From positions 5,990,450 through 6,054,449 of the forward strand of contig NZ_CP129212.1 in the NCBI RefSeq assembly GCF_030413175.1: DNA of 64,000 bases. The letters are read 5' to 3'. Numbering within the stretch: the stretch's first letter is position 1; each line of letters starts with the position of its first letter. This document shows positions 9,610 to 18,236 of this stretch, piece by piece. The notes under the pieces were generated by a model, which did no database searches, was not told the origin of the DNA, and saw only the letters and a list, made by a program, of their open reading frames with translations. This DNA is from Bradyrhizobium roseum. GTDB taxonomy: Bacteria > Pseudomonadota > Alphaproteobacteria > Rhizobiales > Xanthobacteraceae. Made by a program: the position numbers and the translations under genes.

Positions 9610-10349
9610 CTGGAGCAATCGGGTTCCAGAGGCCATGCACCTCCCCTCCGGGGCCCAAAAGCAAAACATCGAAAACAACCCCATGCAAAGTAGGATGGCC
9701 GGGGCCCGCAGCGCCTACAGCGTTCCACCTAACCCCTCGATGCGCCACGCATAAAACCGCCGCAACGGCTCCAGCTGCGTTGCTGCGGTGGCTTGCAGAT
9801 AGGCCGCCCGCGCAGCGTCGTTCCGGCCGAGACGCCGCAACAGATCGGCGCGCACCGCCGGCAGCAGCTCGTAGCCCTTCAGTCCGCCGCGCGCCTCCAG
9901 CGCATCGATCAGGTCCAGCGCCCGCGCCGGACCGTCGACCATCGATATGGCGGCGGCGTGGTTCAGTTCGATCACCGGCGACGGGCTGATACGCAGCAGC
10001 ACTTCATAGAGACCGGCGATCTGGCGCCAGTCGGTTTCTTCGTAACTCGCCGCGCGGGCATGCAGCGCGGCGATGGCGGCCTGCACCGCATAGGATTGCG
10101 GGCGGCCCGGCATACAGAGCGCCTCTTCCACGAGACGCAGGCCCTCCTCGATCTGCCTGTGGTCCCACAGCGTGCGGTCCCGTTCTTCCAGCAACACGAT
10201 ATCGCCGCCTGCGGTCTGACGGCCGGCACGGCGTGAATCGTGCAACAGCATCAGGGCCAGCAGCCCCTTGATCTCGCCGCGGCCTGGCATCAGCGCGTCG
10301 AGCAGCCGCGCCAGCCGGATGGCTTCGCGCGCGAGGTCCGGCCGCATCA

Positions 10350-10353
10350 GGTC
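10350..10353. repeat. Target-site duplication, left copy
   Basis: GGTC directly abuts the left end of the insertion sequence and is repeated at 11915-11918 on the right. Deleting one copy together with the element restores the sigma-factor reading frame, so this is a true 4-bp duplication. Confidence 0.85.
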
Positions 10354-11914
10354 TTGGCCGTGTAAAAACCCCATTCCAGAGAAGCCGGAGAGAAGGTCGG
10401 ACCGGTCGGCCTCAGGCCGCGATCGCGGCCATCAACGGCTTGGTCCCAACGATGTTCATAACCCGGGTCAGATTGTAGGCCAGGACCGAGAGGGCCATCT
10501 CGGCGGCTACTTTAGGAAGCGTTTTGGTCAGGAAGTGCGTCGCACCCATGCGCGCTTTCATGGTGCCGAACGGATGCTCGACGGTCTCGCGACGTAGTCG
10601 CATGGCGAGCGGGTTCGCATCGAGCCGCTGCTGCACGGCGTCGAGCAGATGCTCGTGTTCCCATCGTGTGATCCGTCGCTCGGACCCGGGCGTGCACTGG
10701 GATTTGATCGAACAATTCTTGCAGGCGTTGGTCCAGTAGCGCCTCAGCATCTTGTCGGCTTCTTCGTTTGTATAGCGATAAGGCAAACGCTCCCCGGCCG
10801 GACAACGATAGGCATCGTCCTCCGGCAAATAGACGAAGTCCTGCTTGCCGAAGCGTCCGTCCGACTTGGCGCCCGAAGTCATCGGCTTGGGCAGGGTTAT
10901 CGTGATGCCGGCCTCGTGGCAGGCGAGGATCTCCGGGCTGTTGAAGTAGCCGCGGTCGGCAACGGCCTCGAGGGTCTCGGTCTGCAATACAGCCTTTGCT
11001 TGCCTGGCCATATTGGCGAGTTGCGCCCGATCCGAGCCGCTGTTCGTCACCTCATGGGTAATGATCAGGTGATGATCGGTATCCACAGCGACCTGCACGT
11101 TGTAGCCGACGACGCCCGAGCCACGGCCGCTGGTTGCCATCGAGCGACTGTCGGGGTCGGTCAGAGATATCTGCTGGTCGGGCGAAGCCAGCATCTGCTT
11201 CTCGTAGACAGCAAGCTTGCCCATTTGCTCCTTCACCTTCGCCAGCTTCTCCTTGAGTCTCGTCACCTTCCCGGCCAGCGCTTCGGTCGGCTCCTGCCGG
11301 TCGGCGGTGTCAAGCTGGCTCAGATAGCGGGCAACGCTTTCCTCCAGTTGGGCACGCCGCCGCTCCACCTTTGCCCGCGTGAAGTTCCTGTCCCGGTTGT
11401 TCACGGCCTTGAACTTGCTGCCATCGATGGCAACGCTCGCCGTCGCGAGAAGGCCCATCTCACGGCAAAGCTCAACGAAGCGCGCGCAGACCTTGCGGAG
11501 CCCCAGGCCGTTGTCCTTGCGGAAGTCTGCGATCGTCTTGTGATCAGGCACGAGCCGGCCCAGCAGCCACATGACTTCGACATTGCGACCGGCCTCTCGC
11601 TCCAGCCGCCGGCTCGACTGCACCCGGTTAAGGTAGCCGTAGATGTAAAGCTTCAGGAGAACCGAGGGATGGTACGACGGCCGTCCGGTCGCCGCCGGGT
11701 CCACCCCATCGAAGCCCATTTCCGCCAAATCTAGCGCATCGACAAACACGTCGATCACCCGAACCGGGTTGCCTTCGTCAATGAAATCATCGAGGCATTC
11801 GGGCAGCAGCGTCGATTGCCCACGATCCGCCTCTTCAATGAAGCGCCTCATCAATTCTCTCCCGAGAATCATCGAGGGAATCATAGCAGCGCAATGGCGT
11901 TTTCACACAGCCAG
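10354..11914 (-). mobile_element. IS1182-family insertion sequence, complete, 1561 bp
   Basis: Bounded by imperfect terminal inverted repeats: TTGGCCGTGTAAAAACC at the left end and, read inward from the right end, CTGGCTGTGTGAAAACG; 18 of 22 terminal positions agree (10354-10375 against 11893-11914). GGTC flanks both ends. A single intact transposase fills the element and reads on the minus strand, the same strand as the interrupted sigma gene. Intact ends, open reading frame and perfect duplication point to a recent insertion. Confidence 0.9.
10412..11851 (-). CDS. IS1182-family DDE transposase
   Basis: Full-length transposase of 479 residues that would excise and insert the surrounding element. 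The start at 11851 ([11 protein letters not shown]) has GGGAGA 6 nt upstream; two earlier in-frame ATGs at 11884 and 11872 are poorer. The N-terminus carries the IS1182-type segment [20 protein letters not shown]. The likely catalytic DDE residues lie in [24 protein letters not shown] and [12 protein letters not shown] charged coiled-coil insertion (about 165-215) and a cysteine cluster ([10 protein letters not shown]) are also seen. No frameshift is present. Confidence 0.93.
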   Translation of the reverse strand: MRRFIEEADRGQSTLLPECLDDFIDEGNPVRVIDVFVDALDLAEMGFDGVDPAATGRPSYHPSVLLKLYIYGYLNRVQSSRRLEREAGRNVEVMWLLGRLVPDHKTIADFRKDNGLGLRKVCARFVELCREMGLLATASVAIDGSKFKAVNNRDRNFTRAKVERRRAQLEESVARYLSQLDTADRQEPTEALAGKVTRLKEKLAKVKEQMGKLAVYEKQMLASPDQQISLTDPDSRSMATSGRGSGVVGYNVQVAVDTDHHLIITHEVTNSGSDRAQLANMARQAKAVLQTETLEAVADRGYFNSPEILACHEAGITITLPKPMTSGAKSDGRFGKQDFVYLPEDDAYRCPAGERLPYRYTNEEADKMLRRYWTNACKNCSIKSQCTPGSERRITRWEHEHLLDAVQQRLDANPLAMRLRRETVEHPFGTMKARMGATHFLTKTLPKVAAEMALSVLAYNLTRVMNIVGTKPLMAAIAA

Positions 11915-11918
11915 GGTC
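11915..11918. repeat. Target-site duplication, right copy
   Basis: GGTC next to the right inverted repeat of the insertion sequence; it matches the left copy at 10350-10353. Confidence 0.85.
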
Positions 11919-12530
11919 ATCGCCCGACGTCGCTACATAGCCTTCGGTGAACACCAGGTAGATCACGGCGAGCACACCGCCGAGCCGCGGCTCCAGCGCG
12001 TCGCGCTCCGGCACCTCATAAGGAATCCCGGCGAGACGAATCTTCTGCTTGGCCCGCAACAGCCGCTGCGCCATCGCGTCCTCGCTGACGAGAAACGCAC
12101 GCGCGACCTGTGGCGTCGTCAGCCCGCACACGGTGCGCAGCGTGAGCGCGACCTGCACCTCGACGGCAAAGGACGGGTGGCAGCAAATGAAGATCAGCCG
12201 CAGCATGTCGTCGGCGAGCACGCTGTCGGCGTCCTCGTCCGGTGCGGGCGCGTTGAGCAGGATTTCGTGCGCGAGTGCCTGCTGTTTGCCACGAAACGTG
12301 ACGTTGCGCCTGACGCGATCGATCGCCTTGTTGCGCCCGACATTGACCAGCCATGCCCGCGGATTGGACGGCAGGCCTTCACCAGGCCAACGCGCCAGCG
12401 CCGCCGCGAACGCGTCCTGCAACGCATCCTCGGCCAGATCGAAATCGCCGACGAGGCGGATCAGGGTCGCCAGCGCCCTGCCCGCCTCGTCGCGAAATAT
12501 TGTCTCGATGTCGCGAGGTGTCATAGGCCG

Positions 12531-12881
12531 TCAGTCATAAGCCCAGATCGGCCGGACCTCGATCGACCCGATCCGGGCGCTGGGAATGCGCGCGGCAATG
12601 GCGAGCGCCTCGTCGAGATCCTTTGCCTCGACCAGATAATAGCCGCCAAGCTGCTCGCGGGTCTCCGCGAACGGACCGTCGGTCGTCAGCGTCTTGCCGT
12701 CTCGGACGCGCACCGTGGTCGCGGTCGAGGTCGGCTGCAGCCGGTCGGCAGCCTTGAAGTTGCCGCTGTGAATGATGGACTGAGTGAAGGCGCCATATTC
12801 CTGGAGCATCTTCTGGGTCGTTGCAGCGTCGTTGCTGGCGTACTCGGCTTCGCTTTGATAGATCATCAGCAGGTACTGCAT
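12531..12881 (-). CDS. DGPF/YCII-domain protein
   Basis: Small cytoplasmic protein of 116 residues in the YCII/DGPF family, starting MQYLLMIYQSEAEY at 12881 with AGGAG about 8 nt upstream. The family signature TDGPFAETREQLGGYYLVEA is central, followed by AARIPSARIGSIEVRPI. Family members are ferredoxin-fold proteins usually encoded beside ECF42 sigma factors, whose activity they are thought to influence. Here the partner sigma gene, 6 bp downstream, is broken by the insertion sequence, so this gene may have lost its role. Confidence 0.85.
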   Translation of the reverse strand: MQYLLMIYQSEAEYASNDAATTQKMLQEYGAFTQSIIHSGNFKAADRLQPTSTATTVRVRDGKTLTTDGPFAETREQLGGYYLVEAKDLDEALAIAARIPSARIGSIEVRPIWAYD

Positions 12882-12991
12882 TTCAAAACTCCTGTTTATC
12901 GGCTGGATCGCCGACACCCAGTCGAACGGGATCAGCGCGCAACGACATCTTCAGGATAATTTAATTTGAGGGCCGATGGCGCCCATATCGC

Positions 12992-13020
12992 TTGACGTGG
13001 CAGCCCCAAGTCTCCATCAC
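12992..13020 (+). promoter_or_regulatory. Probable sigma-70-type promoter of rnpB
   Basis: TTGACG (12992-12997), a 17-bp spacer and CATCAC (13015-13020). The predicted start point 7 nt downstream falls on the first base of the P1 helix of the RNase P RNA at 13027. The -10 element is weak but the geometry is exact. Confidence 0.5.
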
Positions 13021-13026
13021 AAGCCC

Positions 13027-13443
13027 GTCAGTCGGCCGGACGGCCGCTCCCGCTATGGTCGAAAGGCTGCGGGGGAGGAAAGTCCGGGCTCCATCGACAT
13101 ACGGTGCCGGATAACGTCCGGCGGGGGCGACCCCAGGGAAAGTGCCACAGAGAACGAACCGCTCCGTCTCCGGACGGAGCAAGGGTGAAAAGGTGCGGTA
13201 AGAGCGCACCGCGTATCCGGCAACGGAAACGGCATGGCAAACCACACCGGGAGCAAAACCGAATAGGGACGGCAACGCGGAAAGTTCGCCTTCGGGCGAT
13301 AACTCCGCAGGGCGATGTCAGGCTCGCCGTCCGGGTAGGTTGCTCGAGGCCATGTGCAAATATGGCCCCAGAGGAATGGCCGTCACGTAGCGCTTGCGCA
13401 AGCAGGCGGTGCCCTACAGAACCCGGCTTACAGGCTGGCTGAT
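13027..13443 (+). ncRNA. rnpB: RNase P RNA, bacterial type A
   Basis: Catalytic RNA that matures tRNA 5' ends. The conserved core GAGGAAAGTCCGGGCTCC is at 13076-13093 and the 3' conserved ACAGAACCCGGCTTACAGGC at 13416-13435. The two ends pair as P1: GTCAGTCGGCC (13027-13037) with GGCTGGCTGAT (13433-13443), 11 base pairs including G-U wobbles, which fixes the limits. AGGGAAAGTGCCACAGAGA and GGTAAGAGCGCACCG are further core segments. A strong terminator hairpin follows at once. Open frames on both strands here are artefacts of the RNA. Confidence 0.97.
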
Positions 13444-13454
13444 ATTTGATGAAT

Positions 13455-13486
13455 GAGGGGTTCGGCGCAAACACGCCGGACCCCTC
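13455..13486 (+). terminator. Terminator of rnpB
   Basis: GAGGGGTTCGGCG pairs with CGCCGGACCCCTC around a 6-nt loop (13 pairs, one wobble), 12 nt after the end of rnpB. The T-tract that follows is short. Confidence 0.75.
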
Positions 13487-13740
13487 GCCATTTCCGCTAG
13501 GCTCTTGCCCGCCTTTCGGGCGCTCTTTCCTCTGCCACTTCGCCTGCGAGTGCGGAGCCGAGCTGTTACCGACATTGGCATTCCGGGGAGCAATCTGCCT
13601 TTAGCAGCTTAGGCCGGCGCCACGCGCCATCGACCGACGCGTCACTGCCATCAATTGGATCATCGTGCACACATTAAGACCACACCGGGTGAGTTTGGAT
13701 ATGTAAAACTGTCTTTAGGTCGAGCGACGGAGAGACGGTG

Positions 13741-15081
13741 ATGGCGATTGACTTCACGCTCACATCGTATCAGCGCCGCCTGCAACGGATCGCCCGCGAA
13801 TTCGCCACCGAAATTCTCGCTCCCCTGGTGCGCGCGGCGGACGAGGACCCGGATCCCCAAAAGGCTTTCCAGGCCGTCAAGGGCGCCTATGTCGAAAGCT
13901 ACAAGTTGGGTTTTGCCACCGGCTTCATCCCCAAGAAGTACGGTGGTGGCGGGGTTTCCAACGTCGACCTGCAGATCGTGGTCGAGGAACTCTGCGCCGT
14001 CGATCCCGGCTTCGCCACCATCCTTCTCGTCAACGGACTGGCTTTGATGCCGCTGGTCTGGTTCGGCTCCGAACAGCAGAAGCAAAAATGGCTGGTACCC
14101 GCGACCGGTGATCCGCGCGGCGAGTATCTGGCCGGATGGACCGTCAGCGAACCGCCGGGAAGCCCTGGTGGAACGGCCAATTTCGACGGCGCAGCACCCT
14201 GGCCGGCAGGCATCGGCCTCACGGCCATCCACGACCGCAAGAATGGCGAATACGTCCTGAACGGGCGTAAATTCTGGCCGGTGAATGCCGGCGGCTGGGA
14301 TCTGAAGGGCGCGGATACCAATGTGTGCATCGTAAGAACCGAGCCGCAGGCCGAAGGATCGCGCGGCCTCAGCGCCATTATCGTCCCGCGCGGAACGCCC
14401 GGCATTTGCTACGAGCAACCGATCTCGAAGTCGGGCCACCGCATCTGCCAGAACAATTCCGTGGTATTTTCGGACTGCCGTGTGCCCGAGGAGAACGCCT
14501 TCGCGGTCGGCAACGGCGACCTTGTCGTCAACAAGGCGTTCACATGGTCCGGACCGGTTGCCGCGATCGCATCGGTCGCTGTCGCCCGTTCTGCCTACGA
14601 ATTCGCCCTGGCATGGGCCAAGAAATACACCGGCGGCGGAGACAGGCCGATCATCAACCACCAGATTGTCGCCTATACGCTGGCGGAAGTTGCAATGAAG
14701 GTCGAAGCGGGGCGCGCCTTCGCCTGGAAAGCCGCGCACTACCACGATCTTCACAACGCGGACGGCCATGCCATCGGGCCGATGGCAAAGGTGTTCTGCA
14801 GCGAGATGCTGTTTACCGCCGTATTCCAGGCCATGAAGGTCGTTGGCGTCAACGCGCTGGACAGATCCCATCCGCTCGAGCGCTATCTCAGGGAGGCATC
14901 GGTATTCCCGCTCTATGACGCGGGCAATATCGGCATGCAGATGCGGAAGATCTGCGCCGTCATGGCCGAGCCGGACTTCGACCCGCGCGCGATCGCAAGT
15001 TCTCGCGCCACGCCGTTCGGAAAGAAGGCGCCGCCGCCCGAAATTCAGGCCGTCGGCAGGAACCTGAAACGGCAGGCCTGA
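13741..15081 (+). CDS. Acyl-CoA dehydrogenase (first of two paralogues)
   Basis: FAD-dependent dehydrogenase of 446 residues, with N-terminal helical, central beta (WTVSEPPGSPGGTANFDG, flavin-proximal) and C-terminal helical domains. GGAGAG 8 nt upstream supports the ATG at 13741. The closest relative in the window is the gene at 15932-17278, with matching motifs throughout (ELCAVDPGFA, FTWSGPVAAIA, YLREAS). At the position of the usual YEG catalytic glutamate it reads PLYDAGNIGMQ, with Asp instead. The substrate is unknown. The 3' end overlaps the convergent regulator gene by 37 bp. A half-operator lies at 13708-13718. Confidence 0.88.
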   Translation: MAIDFTLTSYQRRLQRIAREFATEILAPLVRAADEDPDPQKAFQAVKGAYVESYKLGFATGFIPKKYGGGGVSNVDLQIVVEELCAVDPGFATILLVNGLALMPLVWFGSEQQKQKWLVPATGDPRGEYLAGWTVSEPPGSPGGTANFDGAAPWPAGIGLTAIHDRKNGEYVLNGRKFWPVNAGGWDLKGADTNVCIVRTEPQAEGSRGLSAIIVPRGTPGICYEQPISKSGHRICQNNSVVFSDCRVPEENAFAVGNGDLVVNKAFTWSGPVAAIASVAVARSAYEFALAWAKKYTGGGDRPIINHQIVAYTLAEVAMKVEAGRAFAWKAAHYHDLHNADGHAIGPMAKVFCSEMLFTAVFQAMKVVGVNALDRSHPLERYLREASVFPLYDAGNIGMQMRKICAVMAEPDFDPRAIASSRATPFGKKAPPPEIQAVGRNLKRQA

Positions 15082-15674
15082 CCGCCGCGCTGCATGCACT
15101 CCTGATGTTCGATCGGCGCGCCCATCAGGCCGGACAAAAATCCGAGATCGAACTGGCAGACCTCGGTGTAATCCTTCGAGAGGTCGTGAAACACGCAGTT
15201 CTTGCACTCGATGCGGGGAAGCTTTTCGCCCTTGCCGGGCGAGATCACGCGCGCCGCGAACCCGGTCTCGTTCATGATCTTCACGATTTCGACGACGCGC
15301 TCAACCCGCGTCTTGCCCACCAGTCGCGGAATCGCCGCCGCCGACATGTCGACCCCGAGTTCGAACATGTAGGCGCCGAACTTCGACGCGCCGATCTTCT
15401 TGCGCAGGCTCTCGAACATCACCCGCGAGAACCATGAATAACGCTTTGGGAACAGATCTATTCCGCTCTCGGTGAGCGTATACAGAAAGCGCGGCCGGCC
15501 GCCGCTCTTGGAAGAGGTGTGCTGCACATAGCCCGACCGTTCCATGCCGGACAAATGCTGCTTCACGGCGCTGCGCGTGATCTCCACTGCGCTCGCCAGT
15601 TCATCGACCGTCAATCCGGCCTTGGCTTCCAGGAGTTGAGCCAGCAGCTTTTGCTGGGTGTCGCCGACGATCAA
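15045..15674 (-). CDS. HTH transcriptional regulator with cysteine-rich C-terminal domain
   Basis: DNA-binding regulator of 209 residues. A winged helix-turn-helix of the ArsR/DeoR-like type occupies about residues 1-75 (ELASAVEITRSAVKQHLSGM, then a GGRPRFLYTLT wing). The C-terminal third has five cysteines spaced C-x2-C-x12-C-x19-C-x7-C, starting at CKNC. This recalls SufR-like or V4R-type sensor domains, so a metal, Fe-S cluster or small ligand could be sensed; that is inference. Its gene sits between two acyl-CoA dehydrogenase paralogues and is divergent from the second, with a 26-bp palindrome between them, so it probably controls both and itself. Confidence 0.8.
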   Translation of the reverse strand: MIVGDTQQKLLAQLLEAKAGLTVDELASAVEITRSAVKQHLSGMERSGYVQHTSSKSGGRPRFLYTLTESGIDLFPKRYSWFSRVMFESLRKKIGASKFGAYMFELGVDMSAAAIPRLVGKTRVERVVEIVKIMNETGFAARVISPGKGEKLPRIECKNCVFHDLSKDYTEVCQFDLGFLSGLMGAPIEHQECMQRGGQACRFRFLPTA

Positions 15675-15800
15675 GCAAAGCCTCCGTTTCCAGCCTACAG
15701 CGCCAGATGTATCCGAACACAGCCGCCCGCGCTGCGTCGATTCCGATCATATCCTGCCCAAAACTCCGACAATTTGCACGCTCGAAGTGCGCTTTTGGTT

Positions 15801-15826
15801 CTTTAAACAGTTAATACTGCCTAAAG
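15801..15826. promoter_or_regulatory. 26-bp palindromic operator
   Basis: The sequence fits CTTTA-N2-CAGT-N4-ACTG-N2-TAAAG, a dyad with 9 matched positions per arm. It is in the AT-rich divergent spacer, 127 bp from the regulator start and 106 bp from the dehydrogenase start. A single related half, ACTGTCTTTAG, sits at 13708-13718 before the other dehydrogenase (9 of 11 against the consensus ACTGYYTAAAG). Confidence 0.6.
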
Positions 15827-15931
15827 TATTTTCTTGTCGTTTCTTCGCGTGAGCAGATGATGTCGGCGTTGAAGCAAGTCCGGCCGGCTTTGTCTTGAAC
15901 GATCTGTAACGAGCACCAACGGAGGACTCGA

Positions 15932-17278
15932 ATGGCGATCGATTTCACGATGTCCGCGGAGCAGCGGAAAATTCAGAAAATGGCGCGGGACTTTTCGGAG
16001 GGCGTGCTGGCCCCGGTGATACCGGCGGCCGACAAAGAGCCGGACCCCATGCTGGCCTACCAGAAGACCAAGGGCGCCTATATCGAGGCGTACAAGGCCG
16101 GCATCGCGATGGCGATGCTGCCGAAGGAATACGGCGGCGGCGGATTGTCGTGCCTCGATTTCGTGATTGCAGCGGAAGAGATCTGCGCCGTCGATCCCGG
16201 CTTCGCCTGCACCGTCCTGTGCAACGGACTCGGACTGATGCCCGTGTCCTGGTACGGCAGCGAGGAACAGAAGAAGCGGTTCATCGGGGCGGCAACTTCC
16301 GATCCAACCGGCACCTACCTCAGCGCATGGACCGCCGGTGAGCCGCCGGGCGGTACCGGCGGCACGGCGAATTTCGACAGCCCGCTACCGAAGGCCGGCA
16401 TCGGCATGACCGCGGTCCGCGATGGCGACCACTTCATCCTCAACGGCAAGAAGAAATGGTCGTCTTCCGCCGGCTGGGATGGTCTCGGCACCAATACGCA
16501 ATGCGCCATTATCCGCACCGACACCAATGTCGGCGGCACCGAGGGACTGTCCGCGATCATCATCGAGCGCGGCACGCCCGGCATCACCTGGACGTTCCTG
16601 GACAAGGAGGGCCATCGCACCACGTCGAACGCGTTCATCGTGTTCAAGGATGCCAGAGTGCCGGTCGACAATCTGCTGCCCGGCGCCAAGGGCAACGGCG
16701 ACTTCGTGATCAACAGGAACTTTGCCTGGTCGGGCCCGGTCGCCGCGATCGCCGCAGTCGGCGTCGCACGGTCGGCCTACGAGGATGCGCTGAAGTTCCT
16801 CAAGACCAACACCGCCGGATCGCTGACGCCGATCATCCGCTTCCAGAATGCCGGCTACATCATGGGCGACGTCGCGGCCAAGATCGAATCCGCCCGCTAT
16901 TTCTCCTGGCGCGCGGCGGATTATCTCGACAAGCACTCGCAGCATGCCGAACTGATCGGTGCGATGTGCAAGATCAACGTCACCGAAGCCATGGTCGACT
17001 GCGTCTACAAATGCATGCAGGTGGTCGGCGTCAACAGCCTCAGCACCGAATTCAAGTTCGGCAAGTACCTGCGCGAGGCCGCGGTGCTGCCGATCTACGA
17101 CGGCGGCAACATGGGGATGCAGCGCCGCCGCGTGCACGGCATCATTGCCGAGGAGAGTTTCAATCCCCGCGCCATCATGGACGACGACTTCGTCAAGTTT
17201 GAGAAGTCGATGGAGGCGATCGGCACCGTGGCCGATCCGGTGGCGAAATCCCGCGGCATCATGCAGGCCGCGGAATAG
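15932..17278 (+). CDS. Acyl-CoA dehydrogenase (second of two paralogues)
   Basis: FAD-dependent acyl-CoA dehydrogenase, 448 residues, full length, with GGAGG about 9 nt before the ATG. Domain order and motifs match the paralogue at 13741-15081; flavin-contact segments WTAGEPPGGTGGTANFDS and NFAWSGPVAAIAAVG are clear. The usual catalytic-base segment reads PIYDGGNMGMQRR, so the position normally holding Glu in YEG is Asp. It is followed by a strong terminator, so it is probably the only gene in its transcript. The pair may act on two related acyl-CoA substrates, or form a hetero-oligomer; the sequence does not decide. Confidence 0.9.
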   Translation: MAIDFTMSAEQRKIQKMARDFSEGVLAPVIPAADKEPDPMLAYQKTKGAYIEAYKAGIAMAMLPKEYGGGGLSCLDFVIAAEEICAVDPGFACTVLCNGLGLMPVSWYGSEEQKKRFIGAATSDPTGTYLSAWTAGEPPGGTGGTANFDSPLPKAGIGMTAVRDGDHFILNGKKKWSSSAGWDGLGTNTQCAIIRTDTNVGGTEGLSAIIIERGTPGITWTFLDKEGHRTTSNAFIVFKDARVPVDNLLPGAKGNGDFVINRNFAWSGPVAAIAAVGVARSAYEDALKFLKTNTAGSLTPIIRFQNAGYIMGDVAAKIESARYFSWRAADYLDKHSQHAELIGAMCKINVTEAMVDCVYKCMQVVGVNSLSTEFKFGKYLREAAVLPIYDGGNMGMQRRRVHGIIAEESFNPRAIMDDDFVKFEKSMEAIGTVADPVAKSRGIMQAAE

Positions 17279-17284
17279 GAGTTC

Positions 17285-17318
17285 GGGACCGGCCAGCGGC
17301 GGCCGGTCCCCTTTCTTT
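17285..17318 (+). terminator. Rho-independent terminator after the acyl-CoA dehydrogenase
   Basis: GGGACCGGCC and GGCCGGTCCC form a perfect 10-bp stem around AGCGGC, followed by CTTTCTTT. Confidence 0.85.
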
Positions 17319-17394
17319 CGAATGCGAAGTCAGGTCGCGATACTTCTGGGCAAGCTACGCGGTGTTTCGAGCGAGGCGATCGCGTGCGCGGATC

Positions 17395-18123
17395 TCAGTC
17401 GCGCCCGGCCTCCGCGATCGCTTGCGCCAGCCGTGCCGGATTGCTGAAGAACATCTCGTGGCTGCCGTCGCATTCGACCAGCCGGAAGAGCCCCAGCCGT
17501 TCCGACAGCCGCGGATGCCATGGCAGCCCGTGCGGCAGGGCGGTGTCCTGCCGGCAATTGACATAGGACTTGCCGACCGGCAATTCCGCCAACGCCTGCT
17601 TCAACGTGATCTTGTCGGTGAACGTCTTGTACGGATGCAGGTTGAGTTTGGCGTACGCGGATTTCGCCAGCTCAAGATCGGCGTCGTTGATGAAGGCATC
17701 GCGCCAGATTTCGAACGGCAGCATCACGGCGCCGTTGTTGGCGGCGGCTACCGCATCGAACAGGTTGACATAGTGCGGCGGCACCATGTCGTTGAGGCAC
17801 TGTCCGTCCAGCGGCACGAACGCATTGACATAGACGAGGCGTCTGATCCGATCGGTCAAACGGTCGGCGACGCCCGAAATCACCATCCCGCCATAGGAAT
17901 GTCCGACCAGACGGATGTCGCGCAGATTGTTCGTTTCGATGTAGGTAACGATCGACGAGATCGCTTGCTCGAGGCCAATCTTCTCGCGATCATCATCCGT
18001 GTTGTTGCCGGCAATCGTCGGGCAGTGCACGACATGGCCGCCCCTTCGCAGATGTCCGGCCACCGCTTCCATTTCGGCGCCGGTGTGCCACGCGCCATGA
18101 ACCAGAACATAAGTGTCTGCCAT
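17395..18123 (-). CDS. Alpha/beta hydrolase (EstC-like)
   Basis: Cytoplasmic esterase-type alpha/beta hydrolase, 242 residues from MADTYVLVHGAWHTG, with GGGAGA 5 nt upstream. The oxyanion HGAW motif is near residue 9, the nucleophile elbow is GHSYGG and the late histidine is in ECDGSHEMFF. Members of this group hydrolyse small esters or amides, or act as deacylases; the substrate is not clear. It is related to the hydrolase at 19295-20008, and an AraC-type regulator gene lies between them, all on the same strand. Confidence 0.85.
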   Translation of the reverse strand: MADTYVLVHGAWHTGAEMEAVAGHLRRGGHVVHCPTIAGNNTDDDREKIGLEQAISSIVTYIETNNLRDIRLVGHSYGGMVISGVADRLTDRIRRLVYVNAFVPLDGQCLNDMVPPHYVNLFDAVAAANNGAVMLPFEIWRDAFINDADLELAKSAYAKLNLHPYKTFTDKITLKQALAELPVGKSYVNCRQDTALPHGLPWHPRLSERLGLFRLVECDGSHEMFFSNPARLAQAIAEAGRD

Positions 18124-18236
18124 TCCCGTCTCCCTCGATTTCGAAAAATCGAACATTGATACGGACGGGCATCGGTGCCGGATGGCCGGATTCGGCCATC
18201 GTCATCGGCGATTTACGCCAAGGGGACAATGCGGCT

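Larger units (their letters stand above)
9715..12524 (-). pseudogene. ECF42-like RNA polymerase sigma factor, interrupted by an insertion sequence
   Basis: The 5' part (12524 down to 11915) encodes sigma regions 2 and 4: [14 protein letters not shown] and a helix-turn-helix around [20 protein letters not shown]. The 3' part (10349 down to 9715) encodes the long helical C-terminal extension of ECF42 factors, with ALMLLHDSRRAGR and repeated TPR-like helices. Removing the IS and one 4-bp duplication rejoins the frame exactly at GDD-LMRPDLAREAIRLARL and yields 414 residues, the family length. The split gene should therefore be inactive, although the N-terminal half keeps both sigma DNA-binding regions and could give a truncated factor. 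It starts 6 bp after the DGPF gene, its usual partner. Confidence 0.9.

Noticed and set aside
13028..13474. 148-residue minus-strand ORF and others over 12961-13475
   Set aside because: They lie antisense to or across rnpB; such reading frames over RNase P RNA are well-known annotation artefacts.
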